A stretch of 64,000 bases of DNA from Paludibacteraceae bacterium (GTDB lineage: Bacteria > Bacteroidota > Bacteroidia > Bacteroidales > Paludibacteraceae). Location: the NCBI GenBank assembly GCA_017551675.1, contig JAFZLC010000040.1:42600-106599 (forward strand), written 5' to 3'. Both the position numbers and the translations under genes were made by a program. Below, piece by piece: positions 1 through 8,195 of the stretch; the stretch's first letter is position 1, and every line of letters starts with the position of its first letter. The notes below the pieces were generated by a model that saw only the letters and a list, made by a program, of their open reading frames with translations, was not told where the DNA came from and did no database searches.

Positions 1-1
1 G

Positions 2-343
2 GTGGATGTACAAGTAGACATGCAGGTGGATCGAAACCCAAGTTTCCCTATCGCCCCATTGTTATTCATATCAATGATTGAGAATGCCTTCAAGCATGGC
101 GTTTCATCACAGCAGAACTCCTTCATTCACTTTTCCATCCATCTGACGGAAGATAACGACATCGTTTGCAACCTACGGAACAGCTATTTCCCTAAGGATG
201 AGAATCAAGACAAAAGTGGATCGGGAATCGGCGTGGAAAACACTAAAAAAAGATTGGAACTGATATATCCAGGCAGACACTCTTATACGTATAGTGTAGA
301 GGGAGATACGTACGTTTCAAATTTAACGATTAAAAATAAATAA
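2..343 (+). CDS. LytS/YehU-type sensor histidine kinase, C-terminal fragment
   Basis: Only the last ~113 codons lie in the window; the gene continues off the left edge, and the GTG at position 2 is an internal Val codon rather than a start. The fragment is an HATPase domain: an N-box (PLLFISMIENAFKHG) is followed by a G-box (GSGIGVENTKKRL), the layout of the LytS/YehU kinase family (His_kinase plus HATPase_c). These kinases autophosphorylate on His at the membrane and pass the phosphate to a LytTR regulator. The regulator gene starts 19 bp after the stop, so the two form a two-component system. The sensor and membrane part cannot be seen, so the signal is unknown. Confidence 0.9.
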   Translation: MDVQVDMQVDRNPSFPIAPLLFISMIENAFKHGVSSQQNSFIHFSIHLTEDNDIVCNLRNSYFPKDENQDKSGSGIGVENTKKRLELIYPGRHSYTYSVEGDTYVSNLTIKNK

Positions 344-362
344 CTAATACATAAAGGAAAGC

Positions 363-1091
363 ATGACACTAGATTGTATCATCATCGACGACGAGCCATT
401 AGCACTCGGATTAATGGAAAGCTACGTAAAGAAGACCCCATTTTTGAATTTAGTAGCTAAGTTTGAAAATGCGGTAGAAGCAATGTCCACTTTAAAGGAG
501 AATCCTCCTCACTTATTGTTCCTTGACATTCAAATGCCGGAATTAAACGGACTAGAGTTCTCTAAAATCATCAAGGACAAGACCAAAATCATCTTTACCA
601 CCGCCTTTCAGCAATATGCGTTGGAAGGATATAAAGTGAATGCATTGGACTATCTGATGAAACCCATCAGCTATCCCGACTTCTTGGAGGCTGCCAACAA
701 AGCACTTGCTTGGTATGAAATGGCAAACACCGAACACAAAGAAGAGGGTGCGACAGAGAATCGCAAGAGAAGCATCTTTGTCAAATCAGACTATAAACTA
801 GTTCAGATAGAACTTGACAAGATCACTCATATCGAAGGATTGAAAGATTATGTAAAAATCTTTGTGGAAGGAGAACAATACCCTATTCTATCACTTATGA
901 GCATGAAATCATTAGAGACTATGTTACCTCAAGATCAGTTCATTCGTGTACACAGATCCTTCATCGTACAACCAAAGAAAATCAAGACCATCGAGCGAAA
1001 TAGAATCATCTTTGGAAAAGAATACATTCCAATATCAGATTCATACAAAGATAGTTTTCAAGCATTTCTTAATAAATACTCCATCTTATAA
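363..1091 (+). CDS. LytTR-family response regulator
   Basis: This 242-residue protein is a DNA-binding response regulator of the AlgR/LytR class. The receiver domain (about 1-120) has the acidic pair D9/D10, the phospho-acceptor D55 in LLFLDIQMPELNG, T79/T80 and K100. A LytTR DNA-binding domain follows (about 135-240), with the typical FIRVHRSFIV stretch. It lies 19 bp downstream of the partner kinase and 12 bp upstream of an FAD-dehydrogenase gene, so the three are probably co-transcribed. Target genes cannot be inferred from the sequence. Length is normal for the family and all key receiver residues are present. Confidence 0.95.
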   Translation: MTLDCIIIDDEPLALGLMESYVKKTPFLNLVAKFENAVEAMSTLKENPPHLLFLDIQMPELNGLEFSKIIKDKTKIIFTTAFQQYALEGYKVNALDYLMKPISYPDFLEAANKALAWYEMANTEHKEEGATENRKRSIFVKSDYKLVQIELDKITHIEGLKDYVKIFVEGEQYPILSLMSMKSLETMLPQDQFIRVHRSFIVQPKKIKTIERNRIIFGKEYIPISDSYKDSFQAFLNKYSIL

Positions 1092-1103
1092 CGTCGCATA
1101 GTT

Positions 1104-2681
1104 ATGGCTTCATACCAAAACATTCAGCTGGCACTTACACCCAAACAAGCTTTTGTCGAATCTGAATTGAAAGAGCAAATTGCAAAAAAGATTCATGTCA
1201 AAGCAGACCGCATCCGTACGATTCAAATCATAAAGAAATCAACCGATGCAAGAAAGCGCAATGACATCAAGATCAATTTGACTCTCAATGTCTATACAGA
1301 CAATACGCAACCTGAAAAGATTGAGCATTCATTTCATTATCAGGATGTACAAGACAAGAAGCCTGTTATCATAGTGGGTGCAGGACCCGCAGGAATGTTT
1401 GGTGCGCTTCGTCTCATCGAACTGGGATTGAAACCCATCATCATTGAGCGAGGCAAGATGGTAAGTGACAGAAAGAAAGATATCGCTCTGCTCAATCGTC
1501 GTGAAGGTCTCAATACAGAATCCAACTATTGCTTTGGAGAAGGAGGTGCCGGCACATTCTCTGATGGAAAACTATTTACACGTTCCAAAAAGAAAGGAGA
1601 CTGCAGTCGTATCTTAGACATCTTTCACATGCACGGAGCACAAGACTCCATATTGTATGAAGCACATCCCCATATAGGGACGGACAAACTACCAACCGTC
1701 ATCAAAAACATGAGGGAAACCATCCTTCAGCACGGAGGAGAAATTCATTTTGAGACGAAAGTGTCCGAACTGATTATTGAGAAAGAGACCATAAAGGGAG
1801 TACGAACAACAGACGGTAAAGAGTGGCATGCCGATGCAGTTATATTGGCTACAGGGCACTCCGCACGCGACATCTACGAGATGTTACATCGTCAGGGCGT
1901 CGAGCTTGAAAGCAAAGGTTTTGCCATGGGAGTCCGTGTCGAACATCAGCAGAGATTGATTGATCAGATTCAGTATCACAGTAAGGAAGGAAGGGGCAAT
2001 TACCTACCAGCAGCCGAATACAATTTAGTGACACAAATAGAAGGTCGTGGAGTATACTCATTCTGTATGTGTCCAGGAGGATTCATAGTACCAGCCTCAA
2101 CAGGAATAGGCGAAGGGGTTGTCAATGGAATGTCATCCTCTTCACGCAACTCCAAATTTGCCAACTCAGGCATTGTCGTGGAGATTCGTCCAGAAGACCT
2201 AACAGACTATCAGCAATATGGAGTAATGGCAGGTTTGAAATTTCAGGAGGCATACGAGCATCTATCTTACGAGAATGGTGAGGGAGACAAGGCCATTGCG
2301 CCAGCGCAGCGACTACGCGATTTCGTTCGTGGTGTTGAGTCAACCAACCTACCAGCCACCTCCTATCTACCAGGAATAAAGATATCAGCTATGCATCAAT
2401 GGATGCCAGAATTCATTCGGAAAAGACTACAAGAGGGCTTCAAAGCCTTTGATCAAAAGATGCATGGATTTCTAACTAACGATGCAATCATCATCGGAGT
2501 GGAGTCACGCACTTCATCGCCCATCCGCATTCCACGAAACGAAGAGACGTTGGAACACATACGCATCAAAGGGCTCTACCCATGTGGAGAAGGTGCAGGC
2601 TATGCAGGAGGCATCACTTCATCAGCGGTAGATGGAGAACGATGTGCTGAGGTGATTGCACAGAAAATGAACATTGAATAA
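1104..2681 (+). CDS. FAD-dependent dehydrogenase (COG2509-like NAD(P)/FAD oxidoreductase)
   Basis: This is a 525-residue cytosolic flavoprotein. After a ~85-residue N-terminal domain comes a Rossmann FAD-binding motif, VIIVGAGPAGM (GAGPAG at 92-97), ending in the acidic IIIERG. Further on are an ATGHSARD segment and a C-terminal GLYPCGEGAGYAGGI segment that closes the FAD site. This arrangement is typical of the widespread uncharacterised FAD-dependent dehydrogenase family COG2509; no substrate is known to me. It follows the LytTR regulator by 12 bp, probably in one operon. No membrane segment or signal peptide is visible. Confidence 0.88.
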   Translation: MASYQNIQLALTPKQAFVESELKEQIAKKIHVKADRIRTIQIIKKSTDARKRNDIKINLTLNVYTDNTQPEKIEHSFHYQDVQDKKPVIIVGAGPAGMFGALRLIELGLKPIIIERGKMVSDRKKDIALLNRREGLNTESNYCFGEGGAGTFSDGKLFTRSKKKGDCSRILDIFHMHGAQDSILYEAHPHIGTDKLPTVIKNMRETILQHGGEIHFETKVSELIIEKETIKGVRTTDGKEWHADAVILATGHSARDIYEMLHRQGVELESKGFAMGVRVEHQQRLIDQIQYHSKEGRGNYLPAAEYNLVTQIEGRGVYSFCMCPGGFIVPASTGIGEGVVNGMSSSSRNSKFANSGIVVEIRPEDLTDYQQYGVMAGLKFQEAYEHLSYENGEGDKAIAPAQRLRDFVRGVESTNLPATSYLPGIKISAMHQWMPEFIRKRLQEGFKAFDQKMHGFLTNDAIIIGVESRTSSPIRIPRNEETLEHIRIKGLYPCGEGAGYAGGITSSAVDGERCAEVIAQKMNIE

Positions 2682-2759
2682 CTATTAATGATTATTTCAG
2701 CAAACATTTTAACCAAAACAAATGTAAGCTTTAAAAGTTCATATAAAGAAAAAATAATG

Positions 2760-2767
2760 TACCTTTG
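2760..2767 (+). promoter_or_regulatory. -7 promoter element, nearly leaderless, for the amidohydrolase
   Basis: TACCTTTG matches the Bacteroidota -7 consensus TAnnTTTG. It ends only 8 bp before the ATG at 2776, so the transcript would start at or within a few bases of the start codon. No convincing -33 TTG is seen at the expected distance. Confidence 0.55.
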
Positions 2768-2775
2768 CACCCATT

Positions 2776-3564
2776 ATGATAATAGATTTTCACGCACACA
2801 TTTACCCTGCAAAAATTGCAGAGAAGGCAAGTAAAACCATTGGTGATTTCTATCACATCCCAATGGAATACAAGGGAAGTCCGGAACAATTATTAGCAAG
2901 TGGAAGCCGGATAGGTATCAAACACTACATCGTTCATTCCACTGCAACCGCCCCTCATCAAGTAGAGTCCATCAACAATTATATCATTGGTGAAACCATC
3001 GAACATCCCGAATTCATCGGTTTTGGTACCATTCACCCTGAATATGAGAATTTCGATGCAGAACTCAGACGTATAAAAGAGGCAGGACTTAAAGGTATTA
3101 AATTACATCCCGACTTTCAAAAATTCGCCGTCGATTGTCCCGAAATGGACAAAATTTATGATGTCATCGCAGAACTAAAAATGCCAGTTCTCACTCACGC
3201 AGGTGATTTCCGATACGATTTTTCTGGTCCGCAACGAATTGCTCATGTGTTGGAGAAACATCCCGACTTAGTAATGATAGCAGCCCATTTTGGTGGTTAC
3301 ACAGAATGGGACAAATCAGAGAAATACCTAGTTGGCAAAAACGTTTATTTCGACACTTCCAGCAGTCTCTGGAAAATATCCACAGAACAAGCCATGAGAA
3401 TCATCCACAATCATGGAGTAGACAAAATGCTGTTTGGTGTCGATTACCCTATGTGGGACCACAAAGAGGAGTTGGAGCGTTTCAACAAACTTGATTTGAA
3501 CAAAGAAGACAGAGACGCCATACTTTACAAAAATGCACTTCGCATATTAGGCATGAAGGAATAG
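2776..3564 (+). CDS. amidohydrolase-family metal-dependent hydrolase
   Basis: This 262-residue TIM-barrel hydrolase belongs to the amidohydrolase-2 family (COG2159). The metal-site residues are all in place: HxH in DFHAH (H6, H8), H111 in KLHPDF, H141 in LTHAGD, H171 in AAHFGG and D223 in FGVDYP. Family members are decarboxylases or hydrolases of small organic molecules; the substrate here cannot be told. It is a single-gene unit with its own promoter-like box just upstream and a bidirectional terminator just downstream. It converges on the ACT-domain gene. Confidence 0.88.
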   Translation: MIIDFHAHIYPAKIAEKASKTIGDFYHIPMEYKGSPEQLLASGSRIGIKHYIVHSTATAPHQVESINNYIIGETIEHPEFIGFGTIHPEYENFDAELRRIKEAGLKGIKLHPDFQKFAVDCPEMDKIYDVIAELKMPVLTHAGDFRYDFSGPQRIAHVLEKHPDLVMIAAHFGGYTEWDKSEKYLVGKNVYFDTSSSLWKISTEQAMRIIHNHGVDKMLFGVDYPMWDHKEELERFNKLDLNKEDRDAILYKNALRILGMKE

Positions 3565-3570
3565 AAACAA

Positions 3571-3609
3571 AAAAAATAGAGACGATGATCAACATCGTCT
3601 CTATTTTTT
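3571..3609. terminator. bidirectional intrinsic terminator
   Basis: A perfect inverted repeat (TAGAGACGATG, loop ATCAA, CATCGTCTCTA) is flanked by an A-run on the left and a T-run on the right. It can therefore terminate the amidohydrolase gene (+) and the CoA-ligase/ACT operon (-), whose stop codons lie on either side. Confidence 0.9.
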
Positions 3610-3624
3610 ATTACGGAATTACTT

Positions 3625-4056
3625 TTACTTAATCATATCTGATTGTAACATTCCTACATTGTTGCGTTTCAAAGCATCCAAAGCCTCTTGAAGCTTATCT
3701 GGACGGATAACGATATTTGCATTCTCACCTTCTGAGAAAGCATACATATATTCAATGTAGATACCCTCTTTTTCCAATATTTTCAATACTGAAGAAAGAG
3801 AACCTGGTTGGTTACCAATCTTCAAACAGATGACATCCGTCAAAGAGACTGCGAACAAGTGCTCCTTCAATAATTTCTGAGCACGTTCTGGTTCATGCAC
3901 AATCACACGTAAGATACCAAAATCTGAGTTGTCGGCAACACTAAAAGCTGTCATATTAATACCTGCGCCTCCTAAGATTTCAGCCACATGGTTTAATCTT
4001 CCCACCTTATTCTCCAAAAAGACAGAAAGTTGTTTAATTATCATTTCGTCACACAT
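3625..4056 (-). CDS. tandem ACT-domain protein
   Basis: This 143-residue protein consists of two ACT domains in tandem. The first begins IKQLSVFLENKVGRLNHVAEILGGAGIN (about 6-70) and the second CLKIGNQPGSLSSVLKILEKEGIY (about 74-140); each has the ligand-loop Gly expected of amino-acid-binding ACT folds. No catalytic domain is attached. It lies 14 bp downstream of the PaaK-type CoA-ligase gene on the same strand and is probably its regulatory or ligand-sensing partner in an aromatic-acid metabolism operon. The pairing of these two families is common in anaerobes, but the link is inferred from context. Confidence 0.85.
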   Translation of the reverse strand: MCDEMIIKQLSVFLENKVGRLNHVAEILGGAGINMTAFSVADNSDFGILRVIVHEPERAQKLLKEHLFAVSLTDVICLKIGNQPGSLSSVLKILEKEGIYIEYMYAFSEGENANIVIRPDKLQEALDALKRNNVGMLQSDMIK

Positions 4057-4070
4057 AAAACATCTACAAT

Positions 4071-5384
4071 TTAATTCTTAAATACACGTTTATCTAACAC
4101 ACGTTTTACTTTACCCTCACTTCTTTGAATTGTGCGAGGTTCAACCAAACGAATATCTGGTTGGATACCAACAACACTTTGTATCTTATGAGCAATTTTC
4201 TTTTTAAGCTCCATCATACTTCTCATGTCGTCTGTATAGTATTCTTGTTTTACCTCCACCATGATTTCAAAGGTGTCCGTATTGTTAACTCTATCTACCG
4301 TAATGAAGAAGAATGGTTCGAACTCTTCCAATTCACAGATGACTGATTCCACCTGACTTGGGAATACGTTCACACCACGGATAATCAACATATCATCGCA
4401 TCTACCCATGATCTTATCCATACGAACCAATGTACGTCCGCATGTACATCTCTCATAATGCAAAGCGGTCAAGTCTCTCGTACGGAAGCGGATCAACGGC
4501 ATACCCTCTTTTGTTAATGTAGTGAAGACCAACTCACCCTCTACACCCTCTGGCAATGGTTCTCCAGTTTCAGGATCAATGATTTCAGGGTAGAAATGAT
4601 CCTCATTCAAGTGAGTACCACACTGACATTCACATTCGTAGCCGACACCTGGACCCATAATTTCAGTCAATCCATAGATATCATAAGCTTTGATACCCAT
4701 CTTTGCTTCGATCTCTCTACGCATAGCCTCTGTCCATGGTTCAGCACCAAAGACACCCACACGCAAATTGAACTCTTCACGCTTATATGGGGAAGCCTCC
4801 ATTGCCTCAGCCAAATACATTGCATAAGAAGGAGTAGCTGCCAATGCCTTCACACCCAAATCATGCATCATCATGATCTGCTTTTGTGTATTTCCACTTG
4901 ACATTGGGATAACCGTTGCACCAATGTTCTCAACTGCAGAATGAGCACCTAATCCACCAGTAAACAATCCATAGCCATAAGATACTTGAACAATATCATT
5001 TTGCCCGAGACCATAAGCTGTCAAACAACGAGCACCCACTTCTTTCCATACAGCCAAGTCATTGTTGGTCAATCCAACCACAATCGGCTTACCTGTGGTT
5101 CCTGACGATGCATGAACACGTACAATCTCAGACATTGGGGCTGACAACAAACCAAACGGATAATAGTCTCTCAAATCTTTCTTGGAAGAGAAAGGCAATT
5201 TAACAATATCCTTTATGTCCTTTATGTCTTCCGGAGTTACTCCTGCGGCTTGCATTCGCTTTCTGTAAGGCTCACAATTATGGTAAACACGTTCTATTAC
5301 ACGTTTGAGTCGTAAACTCTGAAGTTTTCGCATATCCTCGCGACTCATGCACTCTACGGTCTCATTCCAAATCATTTTTTTCAA
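4071..5384 (-). CDS. paaK: phenylacetate-CoA ligase family (PaaK-like adenylate-forming enzyme)
   Basis: This 437-residue cytosolic enzyme would activate an aryl acid with ATP and CoA (aryl acid + ATP + CoA to aryl-CoA + AMP + PPi). The phosphate-binding motif HASSGTTGKP is at 91-100. The adenine/acceptor region is YGLTEIMGPG, an FRTRDL motif follows, and the C-terminal hinge contains GRCDDMLIIRGVNVFPSQVE. Length is normal for PaaK. No paa epoxidase or ring-opening genes are present, so in this probably anaerobic organism it may make or recycle aryl-acyl-CoA from amino-acid fermentation; that role is an inference. It is first gene of an operon with the ACT-domain gene. Confidence 0.9.
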   Translation of the reverse strand: MKKMIWNETVECMSREDMRKLQSLRLKRVIERVYHNCEPYRKRMQAAGVTPEDIKDIKDIVKLPFSSKKDLRDYYPFGLLSAPMSEIVRVHASSGTTGKPIVVGLTNNDLAVWKEVGARCLTAYGLGQNDIVQVSYGYGLFTGGLGAHSAVENIGATVIPMSSGNTQKQIMMMHDLGVKALAATPSYAMYLAEAMEASPYKREEFNLRVGVFGAEPWTEAMRREIEAKMGIKAYDIYGLTEIMGPGVGYECECQCGTHLNEDHFYPEIIDPETGEPLPEGVEGELVFTTLTKEGMPLIRFRTRDLTALHYERCTCGRTLVRMDKIMGRCDDMLIIRGVNVFPSQVESVICELEEFEPFFFITVDRVNNTDTFEIMVEVKQEYYTDDMRSMMELKKKIAHKIQSVVGIQPDIRLVEPRTIQRSEGKVKRVLDKRVFKN

Positions 5385-5409
5385 AAAAATTAATAATTAT
5401 TACTTACGA

Positions 5410-5438
5410 CAAAAATAATTGTAAAAATTCAAATACAA
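5410..5438 (-). promoter_or_regulatory. promoter of the CoA-ligase/ACT operon
   Basis: Read on the minus strand: TTG (5438-5436), an 18-bp spacer and TATTTTTG (5417-5410), the Bacteroidota promoter form. The predicted start of transcription is about 20 bp before the ATG at 5384. Confidence 0.65.
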
Positions 5439-5512
5439 CAATAGTTTTACAAATATCTGCATTTTTTCACACTTTTTATTTTTTCAAACCGCCATATTCA
5501 ATTTCAATTCAT

Positions 5513-5520
5513 TAATTTTG
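5513..5520 (+). promoter_or_regulatory. -7 element for pspC-uvrB
   Basis: TAATTTTG fits TAnnTTTG about 83 bp upstream of the PspC-domain gene. A -33 TTG is not obvious. The downstream leader has a GC-richer CGCATGCG stretch of no known role. Confidence 0.5.
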
Positions 5521-5602
5521 CGCATGCGTATATGCAACTCTGCAACCGCACAAATAATGGTTGAAAGCCATTAAACAAAACGAATTTTAAAAAGATATTG
5601 AA

Positions 5603-5782
5603 ATGGGAAAAGAATTAAAACGTTCAAAAGACAAAATGTTGTTTGGCGTTGCTGCCGGTATTGCCGAATATTTAGAGATTGACGTTACCATCGTTCGCAT
5701 CGTCTGGGCTTTGCTCGTTATTCTATACGGAACGGGATTGATCGTCTATCTCGTATGTCTGTTGATAATGAAAAAAGATTAA
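5603..5782 (+). CDS. small PspC-domain membrane protein
   Basis: This 59-residue protein begins MGKELKRSKDKMLFGVAAGIAEYLEID and continues into one hydrophobic segment (about 28-56). That is a stand-alone PspC domain: a conserved GVAAGIAEYL helix followed by a membrane helix. Phage-shock-protein C family members sit in the inner membrane and are linked to envelope stress in other bacteria; no such role is shown here. The ATG at 5603 sets the frame. The stop lies three bases before the uvrB start, so the two are translationally close and co-transcribed. Confidence 0.88.
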   Translation: MGKELKRSKDKMLFGVAAGIAEYLEIDVTIVRIVWALLVILYGTGLIVYLVCLLIMKKD

Positions 5783-5785
5783 CAG

Positions 5786-7810
5786 ATGAAATTCAAGCTG
5801 GCATCCGAATTTGCACCTACGGGCGACCAACCTCAAGCCATTGAGGAACTCTCCGAAGGCGTCCTTTCTGGTACGCAGCATCAAACATTATTAGGTGTCA
5901 CTGGTTCCGGCAAAACATTCACCATTGCCAACGTTATAGAGAAAGTCCAACGTCCCACGCTTATATTAAGCCACAACAAGACATTAGCGGCTCAGCTTTA
6001 CAGTGAGTTCAAAAGTTTCTTTCCCGATAACGCGGTGGAGTATTTTGTCTCCTACTATGATTACTTTCAGCCGGAAGCGTATCTACCTAATACGGATACA
6101 TACATAGAAAAAGACCTCTCCATCAATGATGAGTTAGAGAAACTTCGTCTGTCCACCACCTCTTCCCTTCTATCAGGAAGGAGGGACGTCATCGTGGTCT
6201 CCTCCGTCTCTTGTCTCTATGGCATAGGTAACCCAGATGATTTCTACAGCACCATGATCACCATCAAACGGGGTGCCATGATGAGTATGAACTATCTGCT
6301 CCGCAAACTGGTGGAAAGTTTGTACATCCGCAATGAAATAGAGCTGGACCACGGTCGATTCAGAGTGAAGGGCGACACGGTGGATGTTTTTTTAGCTTAT
6401 ACGGATTTTATCATAAGGATTCATTTTTGGGGCGATGAAATCGAAGAAATTGAGTCCATAGACCCCATCAACAACATTCACATCGAGTCATTCGAAGAAT
6501 ACAACATCTACCCCGCCAACCTGTTTGTCACCACGCAAGAGCGAATTAACAAAGCGGTTAACGAGATTCAGGATGACTTAAACACACAGGTTGAATATTT
6601 CCAATCCATCGGTAAAGTGTTTGAGGGTAAACGTCTATACGAACGTGTCAACTACGACTTGGAGATGATCAAAGAATTGGGACATTGCTCGGGCATCGAA
6701 AATTATTCACGCTATTTCGACGGACGCAAACCGGGGACGCGACCTTTCTGTCTGCTGGACTATTTCCCAAAAGATTTTCTTTTAGTCGTTGATGAGAGTC
6801 ACGTGACCATTCCACAAATTCACGCCATGTACGGAGGTGATTTCTCCAGGAAAAGCACTTTGGTCAACTATGGATTCCGTCTTCCATCAGCATTAGACAA
6901 TCGTCCACTCAAGTTTGACGAATTTGAACAATTGGTGGGGCAAAGCATCTATGTCAGTGCCACACCAGCAGAATACGAATTGGAGAAATCGGGGGGAATA
7001 TTCGTCGAGCAGGTGATTCGTCCAACAGGTTTGTTAGACCCAATCATTGAAGTTCGTCCTAGTAACAATCAGATTGACGATTTACTTGAGGAGATTCAAG
7101 TCAGAGCAGAAAAAGACGAACGTGTCTTGGTCACCACCCTCACCAAAAGAATGGCAGAGGAGTTACAAGCCTACTTAGAGAAAATGGGCGTACGAAGCAA
7201 CTATATCCACTCAGACGTAGAAACATTGGATCGCGTACAAATCATGGAAGATCTACGAAAAGGATTATTCGATGTACTCGTAGGTGTCAATCTACTCAGG
7301 GAGGGACTTGATTTACCACAGGTGTCGCTTGTTGCCATTATCGATGCTGATAAAGAAGGCATGCTCCGTTCTCACAGAGCATTAACACAAACTGTGGGTC
7401 GCGCTGCCAGAAACGTCAACGGAAAAGCAATCATGTATGCCGACAAGATTACGCGAAGCATGCAACTCACCATCGACGAGACAAATAGGCGAAGAGAAAA
7501 ACAGATGGCCTATAATATAGAGCACAACATAACGCCAAAATCAGCCATCAAGAACAGCAAGTCTGTTCTAACGAGTGAAACCAGCAAAGCGGAAGTCAGT
7601 AGAAAAGAATACCCAACAGAGAATCTCCATTCCATAGCAGCAGAAGAGAGTCCGAAACTGCAAACAAGAACCGACATAGAGAAAGCCATCGAAAAGGCAA
7701 AAAAAGCCATGAAACAATGTGCAAAAAACCTCGATTTCATAGAGGCTGCACAATACAGAGACGAGATTTTGAGACTGGAAGGAATGCTAAAAAAAGGAGA
7801 AACAAAATAA
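5786..7810 (+). CDS. uvrB: excinuclease ABC subunit B (UvrB)
   Basis: This 674-residue protein is the damage-verification helicase of nucleotide excision repair; UvrA loads it and it recruits UvrC. Walker A is GVTGSGKT (37-44). The aromatic beta-hairpin region FVSYYDYFQPEAYLP inserts between DNA strands. The DEAD-type motif is VVDESH and motif VI lies in QTVGRAARN. The C-terminal UVR domain (about 630-668, with ALNF-like NLDFIEAAQYRDEI) contacts UvrC. Length and motifs are complete. It follows the PspC gene by three bases, probably in one transcript. Confidence 0.98.
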   Translation: MKFKLASEFAPTGDQPQAIEELSEGVLSGTQHQTLLGVTGSGKTFTIANVIEKVQRPTLILSHNKTLAAQLYSEFKSFFPDNAVEYFVSYYDYFQPEAYLPNTDTYIEKDLSINDELEKLRLSTTSSLLSGRRDVIVVSSVSCLYGIGNPDDFYSTMITIKRGAMMSMNYLLRKLVESLYIRNEIELDHGRFRVKGDTVDVFLAYTDFIIRIHFWGDEIEEIESIDPINNIHIESFEEYNIYPANLFVTTQERINKAVNEIQDDLNTQVEYFQSIGKVFEGKRLYERVNYDLEMIKELGHCSGIENYSRYFDGRKPGTRPFCLLDYFPKDFLLVVDESHVTIPQIHAMYGGDFSRKSTLVNYGFRLPSALDNRPLKFDEFEQLVGQSIYVSATPAEYELEKSGGIFVEQVIRPTGLLDPIIEVRPSNNQIDDLLEEIQVRAEKDERVLVTTLTKRMAEELQAYLEKMGVRSNYIHSDVETLDRVQIMEDLRKGLFDVLVGVNLLREGLDLPQVSLVAIIDADKEGMLRSHRALTQTVGRAARNVNGKAIMYADKITRSMQLTIDETNRRREKQMAYNIEHNITPKSAIKNSKSVLTSETSKAEVSRKEYPTENLHSIAAEESPKLQTRTDIEKAIEKAKKAMKQCAKNLDFIEAAQYRDEILRLEGMLKKGETK

Positions 7811-7870
7811 ACATAGAAGACTACAAATCAATAATATACAAAGAAAAATTTACATCATTTTCAGTTTTTT

Positions 7871-7900
7871 TTGGTGGCATAAAAAAAAAGATTATATTTG
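7871..7900 (+). promoter_or_regulatory. promoter of the multidomain xylanase-esterase gene
   Basis: TTG (7871-7873), a 19-bp spacer and TATATTTG (7893-7900) form a full match to the Bacteroidota vegetative promoter. The predicted start is near 7907, leaving a long leader of about 290 bp before the ATG at 8196. Confidence 0.65.
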
Positions 7901-8195
7901 CATCGTCTTTCGAAGAGGAAACTTTTCGATTATTTAAGATAAAGAAACACTTTTAATTTGTTACACTTAAATATTGCACTTATAAGTATCTGATAAGAAA
8001 GACAGAAAAAGGCAAGAATTGAAAAGCACTTTTTGATTGGACGTTAACTGTACATTGATTCCCGCACAAAACTGAAGCGATTGAATATCAAAAAGAAACA
8101 CTTGATGAACAAGGGGATTTTTATGGGATAACGTGTTTATATTCAGTTGATTGAATATTTTTTAACCATAATTACATCTTTAAACAAAAAGTAAA
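7901..8195 (+). other. long untranslated leader of the xylanase-esterase gene
   Basis: No gene is seen in this ~295-bp AT-rich stretch between the promoter and the start codon. I see no strong hairpin, no known riboswitch and no T-rich terminator. An element repeated with variation (AAAGAAACACTT near 7942 and 8092) is the only structure noticed. A leader of this length on a secreted-enzyme gene may carry post-transcriptional control; that is an inference. Confidence 0.4.

Noticed and set aside
3625..5384. Full phenylacetate degradation operon
   Set aside because: Only the CoA ligase and an ACT protein are present; no paa ring-epoxidation genes lie nearby.
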